Shown piece after piece: positions 25,140 through 61,925 of a stretch of 64,000 nucleotides of DNA. The translations under genes were made by a program, and so were the position numbers. The stretch comes from Gordionus sp. m RMFG-2023 (taxonomy: Eukaryota > Nematomorpha > Gordioida > Chordodea > Parachordodidae), in the NCBI RefSeq assembly GCF_954871325.1, contig NC_088777.1, forward strand, positions 35,255,366 through 35,319,365, given 5' to 3'. The number at the start of each line of letters is the position of its first letter. Positions within the stretch are counted from its first letter, which is position 1. The notes below the pieces were generated by a model. It had not been told where the DNA came from, searched no databases, and saw only the letters and a list, made by a program, of their open reading frames with translations.

Positions 25140-25765
25140 AATATATCTTTTTAAAAAAATGGATTTTTATATTATATTATTTTAAATTTGAATGAGGAAA
25201 AAAATAAGGATTTTAAATTATTTAGAAGATATTTTTGGTAGTTTTTTGAAATACCATTATTAATACATGATGGATGGGGATATAACATTTGGCTATCTTT
25301 GAAATTATATTTCACTAATTCTTTATTTTTTTTTATTATAGGAATTTTAAACTTAAGCAGGCCAAGCTCTTTAACCCAAAGCAAAACGAGGTTATAATAA
25401 TTATTTTTTGTTAGATTAACAAAAATTAGCCATTTATAAATATTTACTCATGGAGAACGTGTCACTAAAAGAGAAAAATGGGGGAAAAGAAAAAATGAAA
25501 AAAATAAAATAAGTATGACAATATTGTAATCATTATAGAGGCAAGTCATCGATTATCAAAATTTTTGTTTTAGGAATTTATGGATAAAATTTTTTTGGAC
25601 GACTGAATAAAAATTGGTTTTTTTTCCTCACATATTTTTGCTTTCCCAGGAGAATATATTGAGATATGGTGTAATTATTTTATATATATATAATAATTTC
25701 TTAATTTTTTGTTGAAGAAAAAAGAGATTTATGTTTTATAAAAAAACAGAAAGTTCAATCAAAAA
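25140..25765. other. AT-rich DNA
   Basis: No supported feature; the - strand open frame at 25172-25384 has no recognisable family. Confidence 0.4.
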
Positions 25766-25769
25766 AGGA

Positions 25770-26085
25770 ATATTAAAAATCAAATAAGGAATAGAACGGA
25801 TCAAAAAAAATATGAATCAAAAATAGAAAAGGTCCGATCAAGATAGAGAAGTCCCACAAGAAAAAGAAAGGCTCCATAAGAAAAGGATAAGTCATACATG
25901 AAGGAAAATCCCAGAAGAAAAGGAAAAGTCTCACAAGAAAAGGAAAAGTCCCACAAGAAAAGGAAAAGTCCTACAAGAAAGGGAAAAGCTGCACATAAAA
26001 GAAAACCCTAGAAGAAAGTGAAATGTTCAATAAAAAAGGGAAAAGTTCTACAAGAAAATGAAAAGTTCCAGAAAAGAAAAAGTCC
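25770..26085 (+). repeat. Purine minisatellite, ~20-23-bp unit
   Basis: About a dozen diverging units of the type aagaaaaggaaaagtccca/tac. The tightest copies are near 25915-25985. A pyrimidine counterpart of the same motif lies at 28920-29030, as if a fragment sits there in reverse. Confidence 0.75.
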
Positions 26086-26630
26086 TACTTATAATTTTTA
26101 ATAATCTTGAAATAACATTTTTCTTTAATTTTTGGTTATTTTAAATTTTCGTCACATTTTTGTTCATACTTTTTGCGGCTCTTTAATTTTATATCATTTT
26201 TAAACTATTTTTGTCATATTTTCTCAATTTTCTTATTATTTTTTGTCGTTTTTGATTTTTCTTATATATTTTTTAGCCCTATTATTTTTTATTATCCTTT
26301 TATAAATAAGTCCTCTCTATTTTTTCAACTTTCTATTTATTGTCATTCTAATTATTTCTTTTTACATTATTTTTACTATTATCTCATTGCGATTCGGCAA
26401 ATTTGGCCCAACCCAGGGTTAATAAAATACTTTAGGTTCCGCCGGGATCTGTAATTTTTCATTATTTTTAGGCCAGTTTTAGTCAGGGCTTCTTGGCCTG
26501 CAGGATCTCTAAAATATATATAATTCACTTATCGTTTGGTATCGTTAGAAAAAAAAATAAGAAAGAAAATTAAAAATAACTAAAAAAGAAAAATATAAAA
26601 AAAGGAAAAAATAACAGCAATTATATAATA
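26086..26630. other. AT-rich DNA with a hAT-like terminus
   Basis: Pyrimidine-rich sequence (the open frame at 26173-26454 is compositional). The segment 26395-26510 carries ggcctgcaggatctct, resembling the inverted cagagacctgcagg ends seen at 17-21 kb. Confidence 0.4.
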
Positions 26631-26631
26631 A

Positions 26632-26662
26632 CTAGCTAATAAACCGTCAAGAATAACGGGGT
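26632..26662 (-). mobile_element. Probable Helitron 3' terminus
   Basis: On the - strand an imperfect hairpin (stem near 26644-26659) is followed by CTAG at 26632-26635 with a T of flanking DNA next to it. Hairpin plus CTRR next to a host T is the hallmark of a Helitron right end. It matches the better end at 39028-39056. The rest of the element would extend to the right, but no Rep/helicase is seen. Confidence 0.55.
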
Positions 26663-26956
26663 TGAATTATACTTTATTAATATATTTTATAAAAATATTA
26701 AAATTTAGGAGAAAAAGAGGTAAATTTGTGAATCACATCTTATAAGATATTATTAATTTCTGATTCATCTATCATCGAATAAGGGAGAAAAGTATGATGA
26801 CCCGTCTTCCTTGATGGGCAAAATGAAAATATAATAACTAAGTTTACCAAAGCTCTCGTTAGTCAGCATTGCTGAGCCCGTCAAAAAGACGGGGAATAAG
26901 AATTTTATCCTTACTTTTATGATAGTTGTTACCTGTTATTTGGAAATAATATCCAA

Positions 26957-27920
26957 TTTTTATTCTTTATAACCCCCTCCTCCCTTCAGGCCAGGTCCAA
27001 TCCATTAAAACTAAGTGTAGATGCTATGTTTTGAGCCAAAATATATTTAAAGCTATTACTTGATACCCATATCAATATTATTTGTTAAAATATTACTGAT
27101 CATTTATGCCTAATATTTAATATTAAAAAATTCTCAAGCAAGGTCCAAGGCCATAATAATTTTGAAAAAATTTCCCCAAGCCCAACCAAAGATCTTAATA
27201 ATTTTGGTAGTTGAGAACTGGAAAAAAATATTAAAAATTCATAATGAATTTAAAAATACATTCAAAATCAGATTTTATGGGCCTTCGTTTTTTGATCAAG
27301 CAGAGCCCAAGTTTGCAAAAAAAATTTGTTTCAGGTCAATGTCTGATCCATAGATAATAATAAAAAATTCCCAAGCATCCAAGCTGATAATAATTTTGAA
27401 AAATTTTCCCCAAGCCCAGCCCAATATAATTTATAAAAACAATCCAAGCCCGGCCCATTATAATTTAAAATTTTTTTCTTAAACCTGGCCAACCGATAAT
27501 AATTTTGCAATTTTTTCCCAACCCTGGAGCTAGGTAAATCTTTAAGAACCATATCTATTTTTTATTCTTTTTAATTCCACTCAATCCTACTTCAGACCAA
27601 AGCTAACCCATTAAGACTAAGAGTGAATACTATTTTTTGAGTAAAAATTTATTTAAATTAGCTTTTACCTGAGACCCATATAAATATTCTGTGTTAAGCA
27701 TTATGGCTAATATCGATTATTAAAAAAATTCACAAGCCAGGTTCATGCACATTATAATGTTGGGAGAATTCTCTCAAGCCCGTCATAATTTTAGTAGTTG
27801 AGAACTGAAATAAAATATATAAAAGTCATATTTCATTTAAAAATACAATCACATGGGCCTTGATTTTTGATCAGCTGCAAAATAAAATTTTCAGGCCAAT
27901 GTCTAGCCCATATTTAAAAT
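26957..27920 (+). repeat. Tandem duplication, ~600-bp unit
   Basis: Unit A (about 26957-27555) and unit B (about 27556-27920) share several blocks in the same order: ttttattcttt, ccattaa(a)actaag, acccatat, agtagttgagaactg/ggtagttgagaactgg, tgggcctt, ttttttgatca, tcaggccaatgtct. A third fragment of the end block lies at 28060-28115. The repeated gcccagccc motifs resemble the GGCCCGG segments elsewhere. Decayed and non-coding. Confidence 0.7.
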
Positions 27921-28239
27921 TTTTCAAGCATCTCTATTTTAAATTTTACACAATATGATTTCTATCACAAATTTAAATTTTATTCTAAATATAAAATTAA
28001 ATTTAAGACATTGTTAATAAATTACAATAGAAATAAATGGCAAAATTTAAAGTTGTATGTAGACTTGGTTTTTTGATCAGGCCTGGTTATGTCTGCAAAA
28101 AAAAATTTCAGGCCAATAGTCGGTTAATGATAGATACTACCAAGTCAATGTATAAGAATTTAAATACCAATACCAACCGACTAAAATTTATTAAAATCTA
28201 ATAAGACCCATATTATTTAACATATATTATAACGAAATC

Positions 28240-28386
28240 TTGTGGTCGAGTCCGGCATCCTATATATCAACCCCCAAAGGACGGAACCACAAATTGTATT
28301 AAAAAAACATGGTCTTTACAGGAATTCGAACCCAAAACCATCGGATTGGCAAGCGAGGTTCTTACCGGTTAGGCCACAGACGCCTT
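28240..28386 (-). mobile_element. tRNA-derived SINE
   Basis: On the - strand an A box, tggcctaaccgg (28368-28379 region), and a B box, gggttcgaattcc (28321-28333), are spaced as in a tRNA gene and begin at ggcgtctgtgg. The intervening anticodon arm does not fold well and a non-tRNA tail follows (aaccacaagatttcg-type end), so it is a SINE with an RNA polymerase III promoter and not a working tRNA gene. Confidence 0.72.
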
Positions 28387-28774
28387 TCAAAATTCACCAT
28401 TTTTTAAATATATATTATAAATAAATTTGGTAATGCCTATCCAAATGAAAAATAAACAAAATACAAATTTGATAAGTACTAACTTAAGGCAATACCTATC
28501 ATTAACCTGTCAGGCCCTTTATGAAAACAATAAATGCCCTTAAACGAATAAAAAATAGCTATGTTTTTAGAAATTTACCTATCTCCTGGCTTGAAAATTA
28601 TCTCCTGGCTTGGGAAAAAATTTCCAAAATTATTATGTCACAAAAATATGGTAATATACGGCAAAATTTTTAATATCAGCTAATTAATTCAATTTAATAT
28701 GGTAATAAACGGGGAAATTTTAAAAATATCAGCTATTAATTAATATATATAATTAATATTTTAAATTTAATTAT

Positions 28775-28900
28775 AATTCAAGTTGGTGCATGCTTAAAGT
28801 GTACACTTTTTAAACGGGAGGTCTTCGGTTCGATACTGATAGATGGCAAAATATTATACGCTATATAGTCTCCTTAAATTTTAAATACATTAAGAAGATA
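28775..28900 (+). mobile_element. Second SINE family, copy 1
   Basis: Contains a degenerate A box (ttggtgcatgc), the B box ggttcgatac (28828 region), then tatatagtctcc and cattaagaagat. The same order occurs in reverse at 38250-38385, which identifies a family. Confidence 0.6.
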
Positions 28901-28919
28901 CGAAAACGATATGTTTTGA

Positions 28920-31552
28920 TTATTTTCTTTTTATGATTGGAACTTTTTCGTTTCTTGTGGGAGTTTTCTTTTTTTGTTGGACTTTTTTCCTTTTTTGATT
29001 GTCCACTTCCTTACTTTTTCCTTTTTTAATGAGAAACTCTGTAAATATAACTATACATTTAAAGCTGATAATATTTAGGGTTGCACTGGTGATAAGTAGA
29101 AAGGTGGGAATACATTTTCACATTTATTTGACTGCACGTAACGGATTTCAGTTATATCTGCTGTAATCTTTTTCCTGGAGGGCCAAAGATCCCAAATGAT
29201 TAAATATAAAATATATAATAAAGCTTCAATTATCCCCCCCCCTCTTCATACTATGCTAATTTACAATGAATCATTAAAAGCATCAAGTATCTCACTCTCC
29301 CCTACAAAAGTTACAGCCAATTAGCCGAGAGTTACAATATTATCTTGAAACCATGCCAGAAAATCTTGACCCATATCATATAAAAAATAATTTTTAATTT
29401 GAGCATATAACTTGTTTTTTTACCCGAAAATGTGTTAATGAATGATTATGACATTAACGTATCAGAATTTTTAGCAGAAAGCCTTAACGCAATTGTCAAT
29501 CTGTAAAAAATAAATCCAGCAAATGCATTTTTGAAAATAAATCACTGCAAAAACATCTCCTTTTCCTATCCTCCCCTCTTTCTTTTTTTCTCCTTTTCCC
29601 CTCTCCATCTCCCCTCCTTCATTTCTTCCACCTCCTATTCCATTTAACTCTAAATTACAAAATATTTATATCATTTTAAATCAATAAAACTTTTTTAAAC
29701 TTTATATTACACATATATTTATTTATTTAGGAAAAAATGTTATAAATTTTTTTAAAATTTTTAACAAATTAAACCACTATAAAATTTGGATTATATAAAT
29801 GATATAAAAAAGATATAAATAATATTTTTTTAAAAATCTGACGGATTAGATATATAAATATTTATTATATATTTTCTTTTTTAAAAAAAGAAAGATTAAA
29901 GTTTTTCAAAACTTACTTTGACACTTTTAATTTAAAAAAAAATACTGTTATCCATAAATCTATCTCTTCCTAAATTCAAATTTATGTAAATGGCATAATG
30001 ATGGCCAAAAATTAATGATCAAAAGGAAGAGAGATTTTATGGATTAAATACGTCATCATAATTACATACAAGCAGACTGGAGTCATAGGGGAGACCGAGG
30101 CGATTGACGGGGTAACAGAGTTAACGCGAATAACTTTTAGCCCTTAAAATTGGGCATACATACTGGAAGTTTATAGCTTAACTAGAAGCTGCAATAATTT
30201 ATATATGAAAATTATATTGGGTAAAGCGGCAGGTGAAGAATAATTAAAATGTCCGATGTGTCCAAAATGGGCCCACTAATTTTGATAATTTCTTTGCATT
30301 CCCTTTTATAATAATTATTTTATAATTAAAAGTAATTAACAAATCTCAAAAGTGTTAATAATTTGTTCAATATAACAATAAAGTTGTGAATTTATTTTAA
30401 CCTCTTTACCCTCTTAGTCATCTTACCTTGGGTATGGGGTAAATTTGATAAATTGTCACATTTATAGTTCCTAAAATATTATTAAGTAGTGAACAAATCT
30501 TTTTTTTATTTAGTAGATGTAGTGTTGTTAAACGACTCAATTTAAGCCGATTTTCAAAATCGGCTAACTCAATATTTTATCCAGAAAAATATTATGCAAG
30601 CCTATAGATTTTGCTCATATTGATGGCACATAGGATCGAACATCTATTGGCGAAATCTCGAGGCTTAGGCAATATTTTCCTGGCTATAATGTTGAGTTCG
30701 TTTTTAAAAATCGGCTCAGATCGAGCTGTTTAACAACACTAAGTAGATGAAGAATTTTGTTCAAAATTTTTGTGCCTAAAATGAAAGATGCCAACTGCCA
30801 AAATGATCGTTATCTTTCTAATATAACCCTCCTAATTTATTATGATAAAAGGAATTACAATGAATTCTTTAAATTATCTTTTGGAAAATTAATATATTTG
30901 ATATTAGCTTTCCTTTAGAAATTTTGAAAACTATAATAACTTTTTCCCCATCATATATATTAACATTTCTGGACCATGATGGTAAAATCAATTTCTTTCT
31001 TACATAAATTCGAAATAGGGTTATTTTTCAAAATTGGGTTGTCATTTAAGTTTTTTCTTAAAGTCATCGCTTCGAACAGATAAGAGCTGCTGGTTAATTT
31101 TGATGAATCGATCTATTGAAATCCACAAAAAAAAATAAAAAATCTATAAATAATATAGGAGAAAAAATAAATCTCTATCAAATCAATTTTAAAATAATTT
31201 TTATATTTAAGGAATAATAATAACTTTTTAATTTTTATTTTATAAAATCTCTTTTGGGACTTTTTTACTTTCTGTAGTAATTTTCATATTATTGAATGAT
31301 AATATATTTTTTCTATTATCATAAATTATTTTTTTCAAATATTTAGTAGAATGCCAAGAAAATTTTTAAATAATATTATTTTTATTTTATTTTTTAAATT
31401 TTGGTAGATTAATAAATTTCTTTAAATTTCTAATTCGGTTTTATTATTACTAAAAAAATAATAAATGATGATGTAGATAAAAAAGATAATCTCTTTTTAG
31501 AGAAATGTATTAAAGAATTTATTTTGTTAAAAATATTGAATATTATATACAA
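28920..31552. other. AT-rich upstream region of the receptor gene
   Basis: Apart from the MITE at 30520-30741, only A/T-rich and pyrimidine-rich DNA is visible (for example the tccttttcccc tract at 29575-29640 and 8 C near 29236). The promoter of the nAChR gene should lie in the right part, but I see no element I could defend as a TATA box or initiator. Confidence 0.4.
30520..30741. mobile_element. TAGTGTTGTT MITE with perfect 8-bp target duplication
   Basis: Starts tagtgttgttaaacgactc and ends gctgtttaacaacacta, flanked by agtagatg at 30512-30519 and again at 30742-30749. The 8-bp duplication and the size identify a small non-autonomous hAT-like element. This copy fixes the ends of the family. 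Confidence 0.93.
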
Positions 31553-55730
<24,178 letters not shown>

Positions 55731-55801
55731 TTTAGAAACATCATGTAAACGTTCATCATTTTTACTTTATTCGATAAATTTAGGGATTCGGAAAATGATG
55801 A

Positions 55802-55822
55802 AATAAAATCTGTCTAAATAAA
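55802..55822 (+). terminator. Candidate polyadenylation signals of the nAChR gene
   Basis: Two AATAAA hexamers at 55802-55807 and 55817-55822, about 75-90 bp past the stop codon. In this AT-rich DNA such hexamers are common, so position is the main support. Confidence 0.5.
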
Positions 55823-55849
55823 CTGAATAAGCATAAGTTTTCTAACCTA

Positions 55850-57230
55850 GCGAAATATGTGGAATCATAACTTGTGCGCAAGCTAGAAGTGAAGAACAAG
55901 ATTTTTTTAAAAATATATTACGATTACATGAATATTTTCTGTTTATTTTATACTATGTATTATTTATATTATTTAATTATATTGTGCAAAATATTTTTAT
56001 GGACCAGCCTTGATGTTCACAAAAAATTTTAAAACTTAGAAATAGGCAAACCTTCACATGAAAAAATTAATAAGGCCCGGACTTGACAATTTGGGAAAAA
56101 TTTTTTGCAGGCCGAACTTGGCTTACTGGTCGGGCCAGATCTTAAAACCTTTTTGAAAATTTTCATGGCTTGAATAAATTTTAGCAAGATAAGAAATTTA
56201 AAAATATTTTTATTTTTTTCGACTACATATAGGACTGTAAATAAGAACGTTTTCCTGAGAAACAGTTGGATGAGGAGGATGGCATTTTTTCAGAAAATTT
56301 CTTATTTCGTTAAATTAATTCTGTAATCTTTTTAGCTTAAAACGCTATAAAAAACAATTTTGCAATATTATGTTTAAAAAAAAATTCCAATGCCCTTCCC
56401 CCTTTCCTGTCATAGTTACGGCTTTGGAAATATAATTGAATAATTGACTGAATTTGGTCAATAGCCATACTTTCCAAACACATTTCGGGAATGGAACTTA
56501 GGGAAAATTATGGAACATGAATGGAACGCGGCTATTGATCCAACAGTTGTTTCTAATTCCAGTTTGTTTCTCATCATTATTTAACCATTTTAGTATTAAA
56601 ATGAATAAAATTATAGGTCTGCAAACTCGGTGGGTTTGGTCGAGATTTTGTGATTATTTTTTAGAATTTAAAAAAGAACTTGGGTTGGAATGTTTTTTTT
56701 CCTATTGGTCAGGTCGGTTCAAAAAATTTTGTCTCAAGCATGGTCACTAATTGAGACTGTAAAAAGATATTAATTTGAATTATGATTTGATTATTTATAA
56801 TTTTTTTAAAATAAATTTATTCCTTAACAGAATAAAATTATCGTGGCAGGGCAGGAGGAGGCACAAAAAAATTATTCTCTTAAAAAATTTTTTTAATTCA
56901 AACAAATCTGCATTTTGGCCAACCGTTAGCTATTCCAATAAAAGGATCTTTTAATAGAAGATTTAGATATATTTAATGATTTTAAAAAGGCCTTTGACTA
57001 TGGTTTCTCACCCCTATTTTAAATAATCGATGTACTGACGATGACAATGAAAAAGAACACCATCGAGACTTATTAATAAACTAAGTCTTAATTTTTATTA
57101 AATATTTGTAGAAAATGTGACAACAAATTCATACATTGAAAAAGATGACAATTACTTTTGTTTCAACAGAAGCATATTTACTTTGATAGAGGGTAGTTTT
57201 GTAATATTTCTTGGTCGTTCTCAAGATGCT
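55850..57230. other. Intergenic DNA with GC-motif TE debris
   Basis: Segments at 56085-56165 (aggcccggac, gtcgggcc) and 56610-56745 (aggtctgcaaactcgg and ggtcaggtcgg) resemble the GGCCCGG-type TE ends at 18-21 kb. No coding remnant is recognised. Confidence 0.45.
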
Positions 57231-57237
57231 CTGAGCA

Positions 57238-57535
57238 CAAACCCGGGACACAGACACGGGGTCCAGCTCCAGACCCGTGGTTTTAACCCGGGGTCCACAC
57301 CCGTTAAACTAAGGGTTCAGACCCATGGTTTAGACTCGGGGTTCAGACTCGTGGTTTAGACATGGAGTACAGACCCTTGGTTTAGACCTGGGGTTCAGAC
57401 CCGTGGTTCAGACACATGGTTTAGACCCTAGGTTCAGTCACGTTGTGTATACTCGAGGTTCAGACCTATGGTTTAGACTCATGGTTTAGACCCGGGGTAC
57501 AGACCCGTAGTTTAGACTCGGGGTTCAGATGAATA
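57238..57535 (+). repeat. GC-rich minisatellite, ~18-bp half-unit
   Basis: About 15 diverging copies alternating between two forms, cagacccgtggttta and gactcggggttcaga, so the higher-order unit is ~36 bp. It ends abruptly in AT-rich DNA on both sides. The open frame over it (57117-57359) is a by-product. Confidence 0.9.
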
Positions 57536-57539
57536 ATGT

Positions 57540-58920
57540 TATTCCAAATAGTTCAAATAAAAATTATTTACCAAAAGTATAGAAAGTGAAAAATGCAATG
57601 GCATTTTCTGTGGTTAGATAGTAAAACCCTGTAAGCAACTCAAAAATTTTTACTCGACCACCTATGGCTAAAATACCAAAAAAAAGGATTAAAATGAGTT
57701 ATTATGTTGGTTAGCCGAGCGATTATTTCCAGCTATAACATCCTAGTTCAGAATTAGATACGAACTTTATGGCCGGATTTGTTTAATTTCTTCTCTATTT
57801 TTTAAACACGTATTGATTTTTTTTTAATTTTAGAAATGTATCTTAGACAAATACATTTGATAACATTAGTTCCTAAATTCGGCAAGATTGAGCTTGAATG
57901 GGATATTTAATATGCTTTTGAATCGATTTTATTTAGGGGGGGGGGGATTCACAATTTTTATATTGTTTGTGTAATTGCTATAATTTGGTAATGTCTAGAT
58001 ACAGGCTAACTCGGCTCAATCTTCAGGCGCTTGCCGAAGAAAATCCCTTACCATTAAGGCGTTAATTTATAAAAATCCTTCTAAATTTGGGCCTCTATCT
58101 TTTTAAGAATCTGAAAAGGTAGAGTGATATTTTCCTGGTAAAAATCGTTATTTTTTTCAATTCAGTTTCCTTAAAAAAATTATAAATACCCCATTTATTA
58201 TAATCATAATTTTAATTTTATTTCTTCTTTCAAATATATTTAGTTTTTTTCTTTATTAAATATAGCCATTTTTAAAAATCGACTTAAATTGAGCCGCTTA
58301 ACATCACTATATATTTATATAAAATTTTCAAGAACATGATTTTGAAAAAAAAGAAATTTATCCTTCATTGCAAAGGTGGGACTATGCAGACCCCAGTCAT
58401 TTTAAAAACTTTAGTACTTAAAATAAGTATATGTGTGTAAAATTAATTTTGATTTTTTTCAGTATTTCAAGAGTTTGGGTAAAGTCTGAAAGTGTAGAAT
58501 AATATTTTTTAATAAAAAAGTGAAGGAATAAAAGGGAATTGAAATGGTTAATAAAAGTAATAATTTTTGATGAGAAAAAAAAATAATTTGGAAAGCATTT
58601 TTGGTTAATTGAGTAGAATTAGTGTGTTGTATAATTTTTTTTTAAAAATTAATGAACATAGGGTTAAATAAGGGGGAATAGAAAAGATGATGTTTTAATT
58701 TTATTGTGCATAAATTTTTTTTAAAATGAGTTGACGAATATCTAAAATATATATTCGAAATGAAAGAAAAATTAATTTAAAAGTTGATTTATGAGACTAT
58801 TAAATTAACTTAAAATTTTGGGGTATAAAAAAAAGAGATATGACATATATAGACTATTGTGTAGAAATTTATAATATAAGAAGTGGAGAATTATTTATTT
58901 TTTTAGATTTAAATGAATTA
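57540..58920. other. AT-rich DNA with a MITE remnant
   Basis: 11 G at 57936-57946. At 58262-58309 the right half of a TAGTGTTGTT MITE is seen (ttaaattgagccgcttaa then catcacta). Nothing else is recognised. Confidence 0.5.
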
Positions 58921-58939
58921 AAAAAAACTGTATTTGTGA

Positions 58940-59100
58940 GCAGGGGGGATTTTAGGGGAATAATCGGAGAGAATTCTTGGGGAGAAATGGCGGGAGGGGG
59001 TGGGGGATTTTAAAGGAAAAATTAAAAAATCGGGGGACTCATTGGGGAGAAATAGGGGAGGTCATTGGGGAGATATCGGGGAAATCGAGGAAGGATTGAG
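58940..59100 (+). repeat. G-run tract
   Basis: Several runs of three to six G at short spacing (gggagggggtggggg near 58992-59006; more at 59030-59085). This arrangement could form G-quadruplexes on the + strand. Otherwise non-coding. Confidence 0.6.
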
Positions 59101-59119
59101 CTGGAATATCTATACATGG

Positions 59120-59420
59120 GTTGAATTTTAAAAGGAGAAATACAAAAGAGATGTTAGAAATTTGCGTAAAAGTTTAAAATATTGAGATGTACAAAAGAGG
59201 TGTTAGAAATTTGCATAAAAGTTTGATATATTGAGATGAATTTAAAAAGGAGAGATACAAAATATGTGTTTGAAATTTGGGTAAAAGTTTAATATATTGA
59301 GATGAATTGTAAAAGAAGAGATATAAAAGAGGTATTTGAAATTTGCTTAAAAGTTTAATATATTGGGATGAATTTTCAAAGAAGTTTGGGTTGAATTTTA
59401 AAAAAAAAGATACTAAAGAG
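59120..59420 (+). repeat. Tandem repeat, ~65-80-bp unit
   Basis: Four to five units with gaaatttgc(g/a)taaaagttt and atattgagatgaatt, each followed by a purine stretch (aaaaggagagatac). Non-coding. Confidence 0.75.
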
Positions 59421-60832
59421 AATTAATATAATCATTTCGATGTTAATATTAAACTATTTCCTTAAGTTTACAGTAAAGATTCATAATTAAAACTGCATTT
59501 CGCGACTCGAGTTGCTAAAGTAAAATAAAAATAATATGCAATATTTTCAGATTAGAAAAAAACAGATCGGCCCATTTGAATAGGTTGGGTCTGGCTTATT
59601 TTTTCGACCAAAAATCCTACCAAAAATTATGATAATTCGACCCAACCAAGAATTTAATAACCCATAAATATATTTAAAAAATTTAGACTTGTGGCTTATG
59701 ACCTATGCCTTATTGCCAGGAAAAACTTGTCATTTTATGTCGTTGTAAATAGTAAAGCACGACTTTTACTTAATAATAAAACGCTCAAATTATAGAAGTT
59801 GGCATCTAATAATAAAGCCATCAAAAATTTAAGAAACGTGCTGTGCCAATATTTTGATAATTTTTTAAAATTAGATGGGGTAGCTCCGTTGCATTTGGAC
59901 AAAAGCTGATCGTGTTGAGAAATATTGCGCACTTTTTTAGTTAGGTTATTTTCATATGATTTTTTTTTTAAATAAATTTTTTTAAAGTTTTCACATCACG
60001 ATTATTTTCATTCACGATCAGGGTTGCCATGTCTCCCCCCATCAACGGGAGACTCCTGTAATTTTTTAGTTTACACGCAGACATCTTACTTTTGCAAAAC
60101 TACCGCAATTGGAAATCTCCCGCAAAAATATATCGCAATTTTTTTATTTCTTCCGCAATTTTTTTTTTAGCATTTTAATGTTTTTAATATATAAATAATA
60201 ATTAGACAGTAATTGATTATTTTTATATTTTTAAAATATATTTTAAATATTTATTCGAAAAACATGTTTAGTATGTAAATTTCTTTCTATCCTGTGTATT
60301 TTTGTCCAATAATAAGTCAACATCATTTTGTTCATAATTTTATCATTGTGTTTGTAAATTTATCAAAACAGCTGTGTGAATATTTTAGAATTATAGATGA
60401 AAAAACAATCTTCAATAAAGAACTATTTCAATAAATTTCAATTAACATCGCAGCTTCCTACTACTGCTATCAGAAATTCCTTTAACTGATTTTGCTCATC
60501 ATAGTAAAAATTTCTACTATTATGTGTTATTCAGTGAGGAAATAATTTTTTAACCCTCAATACTTAGGTGAAAAAATTGACGTTAGTACAAGTACTCTGG
60601 TAGGTTTTATTTAATAGACACCAATTTCTAATGTATATATCTCCAGTTAAATTCATTATTTTGATTTAATATTTTGATATAAGGTAAAAATAACCTTAAA
60701 CTTGTTATAATATTTAGTTATTTTTATTTCTTAAGCTTAGATTAAAGATGATGAGGATAATTATAATTTAATTTTCTAAAATAAGGTCCATTGCTAATTT
60801 TTTAATGAAATTACTTCTAGTATTAGTAGTAG

Positions 60833-60980
60833 ATTTTTTTGTATTTGCTGTATACATAATATGAGAATTAATTGATGTTATGTTAAGAAGTACAAATATT
60901 CTTAAACTAATCAAATAAAATATCAAAAATGTTATAAGAATACAGTTTTTTTTTAAAATAATTTTTATATCTATATATTT
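60833..60980. repeat. Inverted partner of 63855-64000
   Basis: Matches the last ~145 bp of the window in reverse (for example gtatttgctgtata, ttaagaagtacaaatattct). The match stops at 60982, exactly where the MULE begins, so the MULE has cut this repeat. Confidence 0.85.
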
Positions 60981-60986
60981 AATTAA

Positions 60987-61925
60987 AACGGTAATAGGAA
61001 AAAAACCCCGGAATAAAACCCAGGAAAAAATACCCCCGGAAAATAAACCCCCAGGAATAAAACCCCGAAAATAAACCCCCGGATTTTTTTTTTCATATTT
61101 ATAGAATTTGTCACAAGAAGCAATTCTCAATTCCAAACACGTCGAATTGAGCCTCGATTTCCTCCAGAAACTTGGAACGTAAATCAGAGCACTCTATCCG
61201 GTGAAGAACACACATATAATCAATGCGGTTGGAATCATCGTTTTTCTAATCTAATTGGGAATAAACACTCATCAATCTGGGTATTGATTAAAAAAATGGA
61301 ATGCGTTCGGTTAAAGAAACTTTGCAAGGAATACCGAAGAGCGATTTCCTTCAATATTCGATGTTAATTAATATAATTATTATTCTAAATTATTAAATTT
61401 GTATATACATAATCATTATTTATCAATAAAATAAATATATTTTATTACAAAATTTTGTCAAATTTAGTCTACTTAATTTCGTAATTAGGTTGTATTTATT
61501 ACTATAGCAAATAATCTTTACGAAAATAAGAAATATTTTACTGGGGTATTTTTTCCCAGTACCAATTTGAACTTCAGCATTTTATATTGTTTAAGAATTT
61601 TTTATGAAAGGGTTTATGAGTATCTTTAAAAAATGAATTAGGGCCTAAAGAAATTTAGCTTATTAATACATTATATTTTTATAATATTTTTTTCTAAAAT
61701 ACTAATTTATCTATACATTATAAATATATAATAAAAATATACCTATATTATTAGGTAGTGTTGTGGCTCGTTTTAGACATATATTATCAAAATCTAGAGG
61801 TATAAGCAATATTTTTCTGGTTATAATATTGAGTTAGCTGTTTTGAAAAATCGGCCAACTCGAGCCGTTTAATAACACTATTATTAGGTCTTAAGTAAAT
61901 TCTATAAATATGAAAAAAAATTCCA
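60987..61925 (+). mobile_element. MULE element, second copy
   Basis: Begins gtaataggaaaaaaacccc, the inverse of the right end at 44152, and carries an array of cccccggaaaataaa units (61005-61085). The + strand then encodes F-P-P-E-T-W-N-V, followed by G-N-K-H-S-S-I-W-V-L-I-K-K and K-K-L-C-K-E-Y, the same transposase fragment as at 43.7-44.0 kb. Frames are broken. The right end is eroded. Confidence 0.8.
61756..61880. mobile_element. TAGTGTTGTT MITE nested in the MULE
   Basis: Starts tagtgttg and ends tttaataacacta, with ttattagg at 61748-61755 and 61881-61888, a perfect 8-bp target duplication. Shortened internally compared with the ~220-bp copies. Confidence 0.9.

Noticed and set aside
28242-28424. 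A tRNA gene, suggested by clear A and B boxes
   Set aside because: The anticodon arm does not pair properly and a non-tRNA tail follows; a SINE fits better.
57117-57359. An 80-residue + strand open frame
   Set aside because: Its second half is the translated minisatellite; no family match in the first half.
60768-61136. A 122-residue - strand open frame with Gly-Phe-rich repeats
   Set aside because: It crosses the arrayed end of the MULE and the inverted repeat beside it; the Gly/Phe pattern is the ccccgg array translated.
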